A DNA stretch of 5,891 bases from an uncultured Aquimarina sp. (GCA_937958735.1 CALGNG010000229.1:1-5891); one strand, 5' to 3'; numbered from the stretch's first letter, positions 1-5,891 are shown. Translations and numbers: made by a program. The notes: generated by a model not told the origin, from the sequence alone.

Positions 1-403
1 CTTTTACGACTTTAGACACCACTCCTACGTGGTTTATTGGGCGATTAGATTTATTAGAAGTTTTAAAAAACACTAAATCTCCCATCTCTATATCCTTATT
101 TTTAATTCTTTTACCTTTAGTAGACATATCGTAGGAAACTCTGGGCAATACAATATTTGCCTTTTTGTAAGCGGTATACACTAGTCCAGAACAATCCATA
201 CCACTACGAGTTACTCCTCCGTATTTATAGCGAGTTCCTAAATAGCTTTTCGCATACTTTATTACCTCTCTTTGCTTGGAAGACCCCAGCCTAGAAGTTT
301 TACCAGTTGTAGCCGGTTTTTTTTTATAGGTAGCTGCTTTTTGGATGCTCCCGCAAGAAGCTAAACTTATGACTACGAATATAAGTGCTACAAATTTCTT
401 CAT
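1..403 (-). CDS. NlpC/P60 (C40) family cell-wall hydrolase lipoprotein, C-terminus outside window
   Basis: The minus strand from ATG at 403-401 stays open to the window edge, giving 134 codons of a protein truncated at its C-terminal end. Residues 1-17 form a lipoprotein signal (MKKF, hydrophobic core, lipobox LASC with Cys17). A short Lys/Ser/Thr-rich linker follows to about residue 42. The NlpC/P60 domain then begins: the YGG element at 61-63, the DCSGL motif with the predicted nucleophile Cys71, a GDLVFF strand at 108-113 and the predicted catalytic His125 in HVGVV. The third polar catalytic residue should lie beyond the edge. Family members are papain-like cysteine peptidases that cut peptide bonds in peptidoglycan stems, so this one probably acts in the periplasm, anchored to a membrane. 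The start codon overlaps the lpxB stop by one base (TAATG), which fixes the start and suggests translational coupling. The substrate bond cannot be told from the sequence. Confidence 0.9.
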   Translation of the reverse strand, partial: MKKFVALIFVVISLASCGSIQKAATYKKKPATTGKTSRLGSSKQREVIKYAKSYLGTRYKYGGVTRSGMDCSGLVYTAYKKANIVLPRVSYDMSTKGKRIKNKDIEMGDLVFFKTSNKSNRPINHVGVVSKVVK

Positions 404-1512
404 TATTTTATACTATTAATAATAGACAAAGCGGTTTTTTCGCTAGCTCCGCTACCTCCTAGTTTTGCTTCTAGCAAATCGTATTCAGATAACATTTCTT
501 CTCTTTTTGAAGAATTTACAATGGCTTCGAATTCTTTTAAAAGACGCTCTTTTGTAAAGTTACCCTGTATCAACTCTGTTACCACCAATTGGTCCATAAC
601 TAGATTAACTAAAGAAATGTATTTTAGTTTTATAATACGTTTGGCTATCGCATAGGACAATGCACTCCCTTTATAACATACTACTTGTGGCACTTTAAAT
701 AAAGCCGTTTCTAGGGTTGCTGTACCCGAAGTTACCAAAGCCGCCTTAGAAATATTTAATATATCATAGGTTCGTTTTTGGATTAGCGTTACATTGTCTT
801 GATGGATCAAACTTTCGTAAAACGATTGGTCTTGGCTTGGTGCGCCAGCAATTACAAACTGATATTGCGGATATTTTTCTGGAACACTAAGCATGGTGCT
901 TAGCATTTTAGTAATCTCTTGCTTTCTACTCCCCGGTAAAAGGGCTATAACGGGCCTGTCGTCCAACCCAAATTCTTTCCTAAACAACTCCTCTTTGGTA
1001 AAAGTGTAACTAGCAATAGCATCTATTAAGGGATGGCCTACATAATTTACTTTATAGTTGTAAGTAGCATAGAAGTCTTTCACAAAAGGGAGCACTACAT
1101 ACATCTCGTCTACTACTTCTTTTATTAGCGCTACCCTACCCGCTCTGGATGCCCAAACTTGTGGGCTTATATAGTAAAAAGTTTTAAAACCTGCTTTTTT
1201 TGCCCATTTGGCTATCCTAAGATTAAAGCCCGAGTTATCTATAAAAATAAGTGCCTGCGGTGCAAAATCATGGATATCTGCTTTACAGTTTTTAATAATT
1301 TTAAGGATTTTAAATAAATTTGAAATCACCTCTCCAAAACCCATAAAGGCACGCTCTTTATAGTGGCCTACTAACGTGGCTCCTGCTTGTTGCATTAAAT
1401 CCCCTCCATAGCAACGTATTTGGGCACTGGAATCCTTTTTCTTAATAGCTTTAATTAGATTACTGCCATGCAAATCTCCAGAAGCTTCTCCTGCTAAAAT
1501 ATAATACTTCAT
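403..1512 (-). CDS. lpxB: Lipid-A-disaccharide synthase (GT19 family)
   Basis: LpxB condenses UDP-2,3-diacylglucosamine with 2,3-diacylglucosamine 1-phosphate (lipid X) to form the beta-1,6 disaccharide of lipid A. It is a peripheral enzyme on the cytoplasmic face of the inner membrane. The 369-residue product has the usual family length and landmarks in order: AGEASGDLHG at 7-16, FMGFGEV at 56-62, the IDNSGFN segment at 91-97, YYISPQVWASR at 113-123, VGHPLID at 158-164, LLPGSR at 191-196, and TSGTATLE at 261-268 followed by the VVCYK strand. By remembered alignment, Asp92 and Arg196 match E. coli Asp98 and Arg201, both reported important for catalysis. The start is set by the conserved N-terminal strand KYYILAGEASGD. 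The gene lies 21 nt after the upstream small membrane-protein gene and overlaps the downstream C40 gene by one base. No Shine-Dalgarno sequence is visible, as is usual in Bacteroidota. Confidence 0.97.
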   Translation of the reverse strand: MKYYILAGEASGDLHGSNLIKAIKKKDSSAQIRCYGGDLMQQAGATLVGHYKERAFMGFGEVISNLFKILKIIKNCKADIHDFAPQALIFIDNSGFNLRIAKWAKKAGFKTFYYISPQVWASRAGRVALIKEVVDEMYVVLPFVKDFYATYNYKVNYVGHPLIDAIASYTFTKEELFRKEFGLDDRPVIALLPGSRKQEITKMLSTMLSVPEKYPQYQFVIAGAPSQDQSFYESLIHQDNVTLIQKRTYDILNISKAALVTSGTATLETALFKVPQVVCYKGSALSYAIAKRIIKLKYISLVNLVMDQLVVTELIQGNFTKERLLKEFEAIVNSSKREEMLSEYDLLEAKLGGSGASEKTALSIINSIK

Positions 1513-1533
1513 CCCGTTATTAAATTATCTAAC

Positions 1534-1827
1534 TTATCCGAATTTTTGAATTATTACAAAAACAGCTACCATTAATGTAGCAATCATTACTCCTCTAGCT
1601 TGATATACTTTTTGTTGTTTTAGGAACAGAAAAAAACAGGCAATATTTACTAATGCTCCTGCTGCCATAATAGCCCCTAAATGCCTTTGTTGGTATGCAT
1701 TCTTAATGGTACTACTATAATCGGTTTCTGATAACGCTAAAATCCACACAGAAGCCCCTATAGCTGTTGCAATAAGCCCTACAACTACCCCTACCATTAC
1801 ACTCTTTGCTATTTCTTGTTGCTTCAT
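1534..1827 (-). CDS. Small three-helix membrane protein of unknown function
   Basis: I do not recognise a named family. The 97-residue product is mostly hydrophobic, with three predicted transmembrane helices at about 9-32 (VMVGVVVGLIATAIGASVW), 49-69 (GAIMAAGALVNIACFFLFL) and 79-94 (GVMIATLMVAVFVII). The basic residues K2, K8, K70, K73 and R78 favour the N-terminus and second loop in the cytoplasm. The 16-residue first loop, carrying E34, D36, K42 and R48, would then lie outside. Helix 1 is rich in Gly/Ala and small residues, suggesting close helix packing. The gene sits 4 nt after the surE stop and 21 nt before lpxB, so it is almost certainly co-transcribed and is unlikely to be a spurious frame. 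A role in envelope or lipid metabolism is only inferred from position. The start ATG directly follows surE and has no Shine-Dalgarno sequence. Confidence 0.82.
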   Translation of the reverse strand: MKQQEIAKSVMVGVVVGLIATAIGASVWILALSETDYSSTIKNAYQQRHLGAIMAAGALVNIACFFLFLKQQKVYQARGVMIATLMVAVFVIIQKFG

Positions 1828-1831
1828 CTAA

Positions 1832-2617
1832 TTATTTTTCATTTAATTCCCAAGAATTCAATTCTTGGATATAATGGTGTGCCGTAAGATCAAACATCGT
1901 AGGTACAATGGAAACATAACCATTGGCTAACGCCCACTCGTCTGTATCCTCCCCCTTATCCTCGTTTACAAACTTACCTGTAAGCCAGTAATATTGACGC
2001 CCCATAGGGCTTTCTCGTTTATCAAACTCTTCTTCCCAATGGGCATTGGCTTGCCTACAAATTTTAATTCCTTTGATTTCTTTAGCGGCTAACTTAGGAA
2101 TATTAACGTTTAACACCACTCCTTTAGGCAATCCTTTTTCTAAAACCTCCAGTACAATTTTTCTTATAAAATCTTTACAAGGCTCAAAATTGGCTTGCAT
2201 ACTGTAATCCAATAACGAAAAACCAATAGCAGGAATCCCTTCTATACCTGCTTCTACAGCAGCACTCATAGTACCCGAATAGATTACATTAATTGCCGCA
2301 TTAGATCCATGGTTAATCCCACTAACACACAAGTCTGGTTTTCTTTTTAAAATTTCGTGAGTTGCCATTTTCACACAATCCACAGGAGTACCAGAGCAAC
2401 TATATTCTTCCTGTGGTGCTTCTGCATCAATTTCTACCTTATCGCAATACAATGTTTCGCTAATGGTAATAGCATGCCCTTTGGCACTTTGTGGTCTATC
2501 TGGTGCCACTACTAAAACCTCTCCTATTTCATTCATTACAGAAATTAACATCCGTATTCCAGGGGCTGTTATTCCGTCGTCGTTAGTTACTAAAATTAAT
2601 GGCTTTTTATTACTCAT
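1832..2617 (-). CDS. surE: 5'/3'-nucleotidase SurE
   Basis: SurE is a cytoplasmic metal-dependent phosphatase that removes phosphate from nucleoside 5'- and 3'-monophosphates; some members also act on short polyphosphate. The 261-residue product is close to the typical length (about 245-265). It shows the N-terminal LVTNDDGI motif with adjacent Asp13 and Asp14, APDRPQSAKGHAIT at 38-51 with Ser44, SGTPVDCVKMA at 75-85, and SGINHGSN at 99-106 with Asn102, followed by YSGTMSAAVEA. Asp13, Asp14, Ser44 and Asn102 match the metal-binding set described for the family. The start at 2617 leaves only a six-residue leader before the first strand, as expected. It is the first gene of the minus-strand cluster, facing the divergent intergenic region, so its promoter should lie within 2618-2922. 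The stop is 4 nt from the next start. Confidence 0.97.
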   Translation of the reverse strand: MSNKKPLILVTNDDGITAPGIRMLISVMNEIGEVLVVAPDRPQSAKGHAITISETLYCDKVEIDAEAPQEEYSCSGTPVDCVKMATHEILKRKPDLCVSGINHGSNAAINVIYSGTMSAAVEAGIEGIPAIGFSLLDYSMQANFEPCKDFIRKIVLEVLEKGLPKGVVLNVNIPKLAAKEIKGIKICRQANAHWEEEFDKRESPMGRQYYWLTGKFVNEDKGEDTDEWALANGYVSIVPTMFDLTAHHYIQELNSWELNEK

Positions 2618-2710
2618 CTTTTATGTATTGTATGCTAAATTATTCTATCTTAATAAGACCTCGTAAAAATACAATTTTTTAATATTGAAGAATCTTCTAA
2701 TCCATTTTGA

Positions 2711-2741
2711 AAACACCACTTTTTTGAGCTAAACCCCACTT
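2711..2741. repeat. Imperfect 11-bp direct repeat pair (AAACNCCACTT), 20-bp period
   Basis: AAACACCACTT at 2711-2721 and AAACCCCACTT at 2731-2741 match at 10 of 11 positions. Their starts are exactly 20 bp apart, so both copies would lie on nearly the same face of the helix. The pair sits in the divergent promoter region, about 95-125 nt upstream of surE. It could be a regulator binding site. It could also be chance, although the GC content of the unit stands out from the AT-rich surroundings. Confidence 0.3.
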
Positions 2742-2832
2742 AAATGGAATTAATTGATCCAAAAACCAAAAAAATGAAACATAAACAAAAAATTAATGTT
2801 ATTAAAATACCATATTTACGTCTAGAGGTTTG

Positions 2833-2890
2833 TTAAATTAGCTATAAACCATCTGTTTCGGTTTAATAAAAAAAAATTATATTAGCTATA
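2833..2890. repeat. Direct repeat pair TTANATTAGCTATA, 44-bp period
   Basis: The 14-mer at 2833-2846 recurs at 2877-2890 with one mismatch; the 10-mer ATTAGCTATA is identical in both copies. The unit contains the palindrome TAGCTA. The second copy ends 32 nt before the protease start codon and overlaps the weak -7-like TATATTG. This may be a paired operator or a duplicated promoter element. The very AT-rich background makes a chance match possible. Confidence 0.35.
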
Positions 2891-2922
2891 TTGTAAATCT
2901 ATCCATATTCCAAATTTATTTA

Positions 2923-5028
2923 ATGAAAAGAAGTATTGTTATTTTAATGTTATGTGTGCTGGTTGGTGTAGCTTCTTGTAGTTTTATGTCCAAAACAGAG
3001 TCTAATCCTGAAAGAAATAAATTACTTATAGATCTAATTTCTTTTGTCCTCGATAGGGAACATTTTGATGCCCGATCGGTTAACGACGAATTTTCTAATG
3101 AGGTGTACAAATCTTACATAGAATCTTTAGACCCTCAAAAACGCTATTTCCACCAGTCGGACATCGATAAGTTCAAACAATTTGAAAACCAAATTGATGA
3201 CCAAATTAGAGATAAGGATCTTAGCTTTTTCAATCTTACCTATGATGTATTAAAAATACGCCTAGAAGAGGCTCAAAATTTATATGTAGCTTTATTAGAA
3301 AAGCCTTTTAACTTTGACCTAAACGATTCTATAAACGTAGATTACAGCAATTTGAATTATGTCCAAAATGTAGACGAGCTTAAAAACCGTTGGTCTAAGC
3401 GTCTAAAGTTTAGTACACTTAATACTTATTACGATAAAATAGAAGAACAAAATCAAAATCTAGAAAACGATCCAGACACTAAAAAACTACCTCTAAAAGA
3501 TTTAGAAAAGGAAGCTAGAGAAATTACAGAATCGTCTATTAACGAATATTTTGATTTTACTAAAGACTTAGAGGCCAAAGATTGGTTCTCTGTATATATT
3601 AACTCCATAGTAGAAGCCTACGACCCACACACCTATTATTTTGCCCCTAAAGATAAAGATAGATTTGATATTTCTATGTCTGGAAAATTAGAAGGTATTG
3701 GAGCCCGCCTTCAGAAAAAAAATGACTATATAAAAATTGTTGAAGTAATTTCTGGAGGGCCTGCATGGCGTGGAGAAGAAGTAGAGGTAGGCGATATTAT
3801 ATTAAAAGTAAAACAAGAAGATGAAGAGGAAGGCGTTAGCATTGTTGGGATGCGATTAGACGATGCCGTTAGCCTAATTAAAGGCCCTAAAGGCACTAAA
3901 GTAACCTTAAGTCTACGTCGTGTTAGTGGCGCTATAGAAGATGTAGTAATTACAAGAGATGTAGTAGAGTTAGAAGAAACTTATGCTAAATCTAGTTTAG
4001 TTAAAAAAGACAAGCATCTTTATGGTCTAATTAATTTACCTAAATTTTATTTTAACCCACAAGACTACAAGGAGCGTAATGCTACTAGCGATATAGAGAA
4101 AGAAATCAAGTATTTAAAAGAAAAAAACGTAGAAGGCTTAATTATTGACCTTAGAAATAATGGAGGGGGTTCTTTACAAGCTGTAGTAGATATTGCTGGT
4201 TTGTTTATTAAAACCGGACCTGTAGTACAAGTAAAAAGAAGAAATGGCTCTACCCAAGTATTAAACGATACCGACTCTAACATACTGTGGGATGGCCCAT
4301 TAGTTATTATGGTGAATGAACTGTCTGCCTCTGCTTCCGAAATCCTAGCCGCAGCAATGCAAGACTACAAACGTGCTATAGTAATTGGTAGTAAACAAAC
4401 TTATGGAAAAGGTACCGTACAAAATATTATTGACCTAAACCGCCTGTACCGCGACACTTCTATTGGAGATTTAGGTGCTATAAAAATTACAACTCAAAAG
4501 TTTTACCGTGTTAATGGAGGCTCTACACAGTTAGAAGGAGTAAAAAGTGATATTGTAGTTCCAGACCAATACAGCTACATAGATATAGGGGAAAAAGACC
4601 AAGAAAACCCATTGCCTTACGACAAAATCGAAAAAGCTTCTTACTCCGAATGGAACCATTTAATAGGATACGAAGATATTATTGAACGTAGTAGAAACCG
4701 TATGAAGAAAAACAAGCAACTTTTAATGATAGATGAGAATGCAAAGTGGATTGCTAGTAGAAGGGATTTAAATAATTTTTCGATCAACTTTGATCACTAC
4801 AAAAATGAAATTAATGAAAATGAAAAGAAAATTGATTATTTCGAAAAAATTAAAGATTACGAATCTAATCTAAGTTTTAGCTCTTTACCTTATGAATTAA
4901 AAGTAATAGAAAAAGATTCTGTATTAGGAGAAAAAAGAAAGCGCTGGCATAAAAACCTAAATTCTGATGTTTATGTAGAAGAGGCCGTAAATGTTTTAGA
5001 GGATATAGAATCTGCTAACCACCCTTAG
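2923..5028 (+). CDS. prc: Lipoprotein tail-specific (carboxy-terminal processing) protease, S41 family, PDZ-containing
   Basis: This is a serine peptidase of the Prc/CtpA family, which trims or degrades envelope proteins from unstructured C-termini in the periplasm. The product has 701 residues, the usual size for long Prc-type members. Residues 1-19 are a lipoprotein signal with lipobox VASC (Cys19), so it is probably membrane-anchored. An alpha-helical N-terminal domain (about 25-245) contains SLDPQKRYF and DPHTYYFAP. A PDZ domain spans about 256-346. The S41 core (about 365-555) includes LIIDLRNNGGGSL and the NELSASASEI motif. By alignment with E. coli Prc (Ser430/Asp441/Lys455), the catalytic residues are Ser470, Asp481 and Lys496. 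The charged helical C-terminal part (about 575-701) resembles the Prc C-terminal domain. The start is fixed by the signal peptide and lacks a Shine-Dalgarno sequence. The peptide-type permease follows after 23 nt. The symbol prc is by family resemblance; ctpA is an equally used name. Confidence 0.95.
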   Translation: MKRSIVILMLCVLVGVASCSFMSKTESNPERNKLLIDLISFVLDREHFDARSVNDEFSNEVYKSYIESLDPQKRYFHQSDIDKFKQFENQIDDQIRDKDLSFFNLTYDVLKIRLEEAQNLYVALLEKPFNFDLNDSINVDYSNLNYVQNVDELKNRWSKRLKFSTLNTYYDKIEEQNQNLENDPDTKKLPLKDLEKEAREITESSINEYFDFTKDLEAKDWFSVYINSIVEAYDPHTYYFAPKDKDRFDISMSGKLEGIGARLQKKNDYIKIVEVISGGPAWRGEEVEVGDIILKVKQEDEEEGVSIVGMRLDDAVSLIKGPKGTKVTLSLRRVSGAIEDVVITRDVVELEETYAKSSLVKKDKHLYGLINLPKFYFNPQDYKERNATSDIEKEIKYLKEKNVEGLIIDLRNNGGGSLQAVVDIAGLFIKTGPVVQVKRRNGSTQVLNDTDSNILWDGPLVIMVNELSASASEILAAAMQDYKRAIVIGSKQTYGKGTVQNIIDLNRLYRDTSIGDLGAIKITTQKFYRVNGGSTQLEGVKSDIVVPDQYSYIDIGEKDQENPLPYDKIEKASYSEWNHLIGYEDIIERSRNRMKKNKQLLMIDENAKWIASRRDLNNFSINFDHYKNEINENEKKIDYFEKIKDYESNLSFSSLPYELKVIEKDSVLGEKRKRWHKNLNSDVYVEEAVNVLEDIESANHP

Positions 5029-5051
5029 AACAAAAATAACAACCGTATTTA

Positions 5052-5891
5052 ATGTCAAATCCGAATCACAATTCTAGTGTTTCAACGCTCCAAAAATTTA
5101 CCCATAATTTTTGGAGCGTTTTAAGTTTAGGGATCATTATACTTTTTGGGCTAATGGCTATTTTTGCCTATACATTAGCACCAGACGACACCCAAAATGC
5201 TAACCAAATGCATTTGTCTATACAGTCTAAATCTCCAGGTTTTAAAGTTCCTATTTTAAAAATTCCTTTAGAAAAAAAACAATCCCAATCTTGGGTTAAC
5301 AAATTCTGGAATGGAGATCTTAATTTTGATACCGAATACCCTTTTGATCATTTAGAAATTCAAAACAACCAATTACTAGTATTCCCCTACATTACCCCTG
5401 GTGGATTTATTGGAATTCCTCGTAAAATTGACTTATCCCGTTTTAAAACCCATACTACCTTAAAAGAAATTACTAAAAACCACACACAATCTCAAACCTT
5501 TATATTAGGTACCGACAAGTATGGCCGAGACCTATTAAGCCGTTTACTAATAGGTAGCCGTATCTCTTTTAGTATTGGATTTATTGCTGTACTAATATCC
5601 TTAATTATTGGCATTTTCTTAGGAGCAATTGCTGGGTATTTTGGAGGTACTATAGACCGTATAACCATGTGGATTATTAATGTAGTCTGGTCGATCCCTA
5701 CCCTACTACTAGTTATAGCCATTACATTGGCCTTAGGCAAAGGGCTTTTTCAAGTATATATTGCCGTAGGATTAACCATGTGGGTAGAAGTAGCTAGGGT
5801 TGTCCGTGGACAAGTAATAAGCATTAAAGAGCAGCAATATATTACTGCGGCAAAAACATTAGGGTACTCGCATTTTCGCACCTTATGGTAC
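5052..5891 (+). CDS. ABC transporter permease, dipeptide/oligopeptide (DppC/OppC) type, C-terminus outside window
   Basis: The plus-strand frame from ATG at 5052 stays open for 280 codons to the window edge, so the C-terminus is missing. The product is an inner-membrane subunit of an ABC importer of the peptide/nickel family. A first transmembrane helix covers about 23-44. It is followed by a long extracytoplasmic stretch (about 45-150) and then the DppC/OppC signature LGTDKYGRDLLSRLLIG at 152-168. Further helices lie at about 172-195 (FSIGFIAVLISLIIGIFLG) and 207-230, around the segment with WSIPTLLL. The coupling segment begins at EVARVVRG, and TAAKTLGY corresponds to the EAA-loop region that contacts the ATPase. 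The stretch between helix 1 and the signature is roughly 50 residues longer than in E. coli DppC as I recall it. The substrate is unproven. The gene starts 23 nt after the protease stop, suggesting co-transcription, but a terminator-like hairpin lies within codons 11-23. Met35 (5154) is an alternative start but would remove half of helix 1. Confidence 0.92.
   Translation, partial: MSNPNHNSSVSTLQKFTHNFWSVLSLGIIILFGLMAIFAYTLAPDDTQNANQMHLSIQSKSPGFKVPILKIPLEKKQSQSWVNKFWNGDLNFDTEYPFDHLEIQNNQLLVFPYITPGGFIGIPRKIDLSRFKTHTTLKEITKNHTQSQTFILGTDKYGRDLLSRLLIGSRISFSIGFIAVLISLIIGIFLGAIAGYFGGTIDRITMWIINVVWSIPTLLLVIAITLALGKGLFQVYIAVGLTMWVEVARVVRGQVISIKEQQYITAAKTLGYSHFRTLWY
5084..5120 (+). terminator. Perfect 15-bp inverted repeat, intrinsic-terminator-like, inside the permease CDS
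   Basis: The arms AACGCTCCAAAAATT (5084-5098) and AATTTTTGGAGCGTT (5106-5120) are exact reverse complements, separated by the 7-nt loop TACCCAT. The outer part of the stem is GC-rich and the inner part AT-rich. On the plus strand the stem runs into TTTTAAGTTT (5119-5128), a moderate T-rich tail. The form fits a Rho-independent terminator 56 nt after the protease stop codon. However, it falls within codons 11-23 of the permease frame. It may end or attenuate the protease transcript, or it may be a different RNA structure. Structure is certain; function is inferred. Confidence 0.55.

Larger units (their letters stand above)
2618..2922. promoter_or_regulatory. Divergent intergenic region between surE and the S41 protease gene
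   Basis: This 305-nt stretch separates two divergently transcribed genes and must contain the promoters for both, by inference from layout. It is very AT-rich, with long A runs near 2761-2795 and 2868-2876. I saw no credible ORF or tRNA-like element. No full Bacteroidota sigma-A promoter (TTG about 19-21 bp before TAnnTTTG) was found on either strand. The best partial -7 matches are TATATTG at 2887-2893 on the plus strand, lacking a paired TTG, and TAAATTTG at 2918-2911 on the minus strand, about 300 nt from surE. Two short direct-repeat pairs are listed separately. Confidence 0.6.

Noticed and set aside
2463..2666. Plus-strand open frame of 67 codons across the surE 5' end
   Set aside because: It is antisense to the well-supported surE gene, has no recognisable domain, and its tail runs into AT-rich spacer.
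2687..2697. Small palindrome GAAGA-A-TCTTC
   Set aside because: Five-base arms around a single base cannot form a useful hairpin and there is no further support for an operator.
2701..2748. 7-bp inverted repeat TCCATTT / AAATGGA
   Set aside because: Short arms with a 34-nt loop do not support a stable hairpin, and chance matches of this size are expected in AT-rich DNA.
2887..2893. TATATTG on the plus strand as a -7 element for the protease
   Set aside because: It is one T short of TAnnTTTG and no -33 TTG is found at the right spacing, so it is not called as a promoter.
2911..2918. TAAATTTG on the minus strand, a match to the Bacteroidota -7 consensus
   Set aside because: No TTG lies at the expected upstream distance, and it would give a surE leader of about 300 nt. 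A match in such AT-rich DNA is likely by chance.
2916..3110. Minus-strand open frame over the start of the protease gene
   Set aside because: It overlaps the lipoprotein signal and N-terminal domain of the protease in antisense and has no features of its own.
4065..4283. Minus-strand open frame inside the S41 protease gene
   Set aside because: It is fully antisense to the conserved S41 core and reads as a shadow of that coding sequence.
5154..5156. Met35 as the true start of the permease
   Set aside because: It would delete most of the first membrane helix, which peptide-type permeases need; kept only as an alternative reading of the embedded hairpin.
5492..5740. Minus-strand open frame of 82 codons inside the permease gene
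   Set aside because: It is antisense to the permease signature and helix region, whose plus-strand translation is clearly conserved.

Overview
The window looks like ordinary chromosomal DNA from a marine-type member of the Bacteroidota, most likely class Flavobacteriia. The composition is AT-rich and start codons lack Shine-Dalgarno sequences, being preceded by A/T-rich stretches instead. The protein sequences (LpxB, SurE, the tail-specific protease and the OppC/DppC-type permease) read like Bacteroidota versions. This placement is inferred from protein character, not from any search.

Left half, minus strand (2617 down to 1): a compact co-directional cluster in the order surE, a small three-helix membrane protein of unknown function, lpxB, and an NlpC/P60 (C40) cell-wall hydrolase lipoprotein cut by the window edge. 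Gaps are 4 and 21 nt, and the last junction overlaps by one base (TAATG), so the four genes are probably one operon. Two members act on the envelope (lipid A disaccharide synthesis and peptidoglycan cleavage). SurE is a nucleotide phosphatase whose link to them is not obvious.

Middle (2618-2922): a 305-nt, very AT-rich divergent intergenic region that must hold the promoters for both sides. No convincing Bacteroidota-type promoter (TTG / TAnnTTTG) was found at a sensible position on either strand. Two short imperfect direct-repeat pairs are noted there.

Right half, plus strand (2923 to 5891): a full-length lipoprotein S41 tail-specific protease (Prc/CtpA type), then 23 nt, then the first 280 codons of an ABC transporter inner-membrane permease of the peptide (DppC/OppC) type, which runs off the window.

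The least ordinary feature is a perfect 15-bp inverted repeat with a 7-nt loop at 5084-5120. It has the form of an intrinsic terminator but lies inside codons 11-23 of the permease gene rather than between genes. Nothing else suggests a mobile element, CRISPR array, RNA gene or undescribed multi-gene system.
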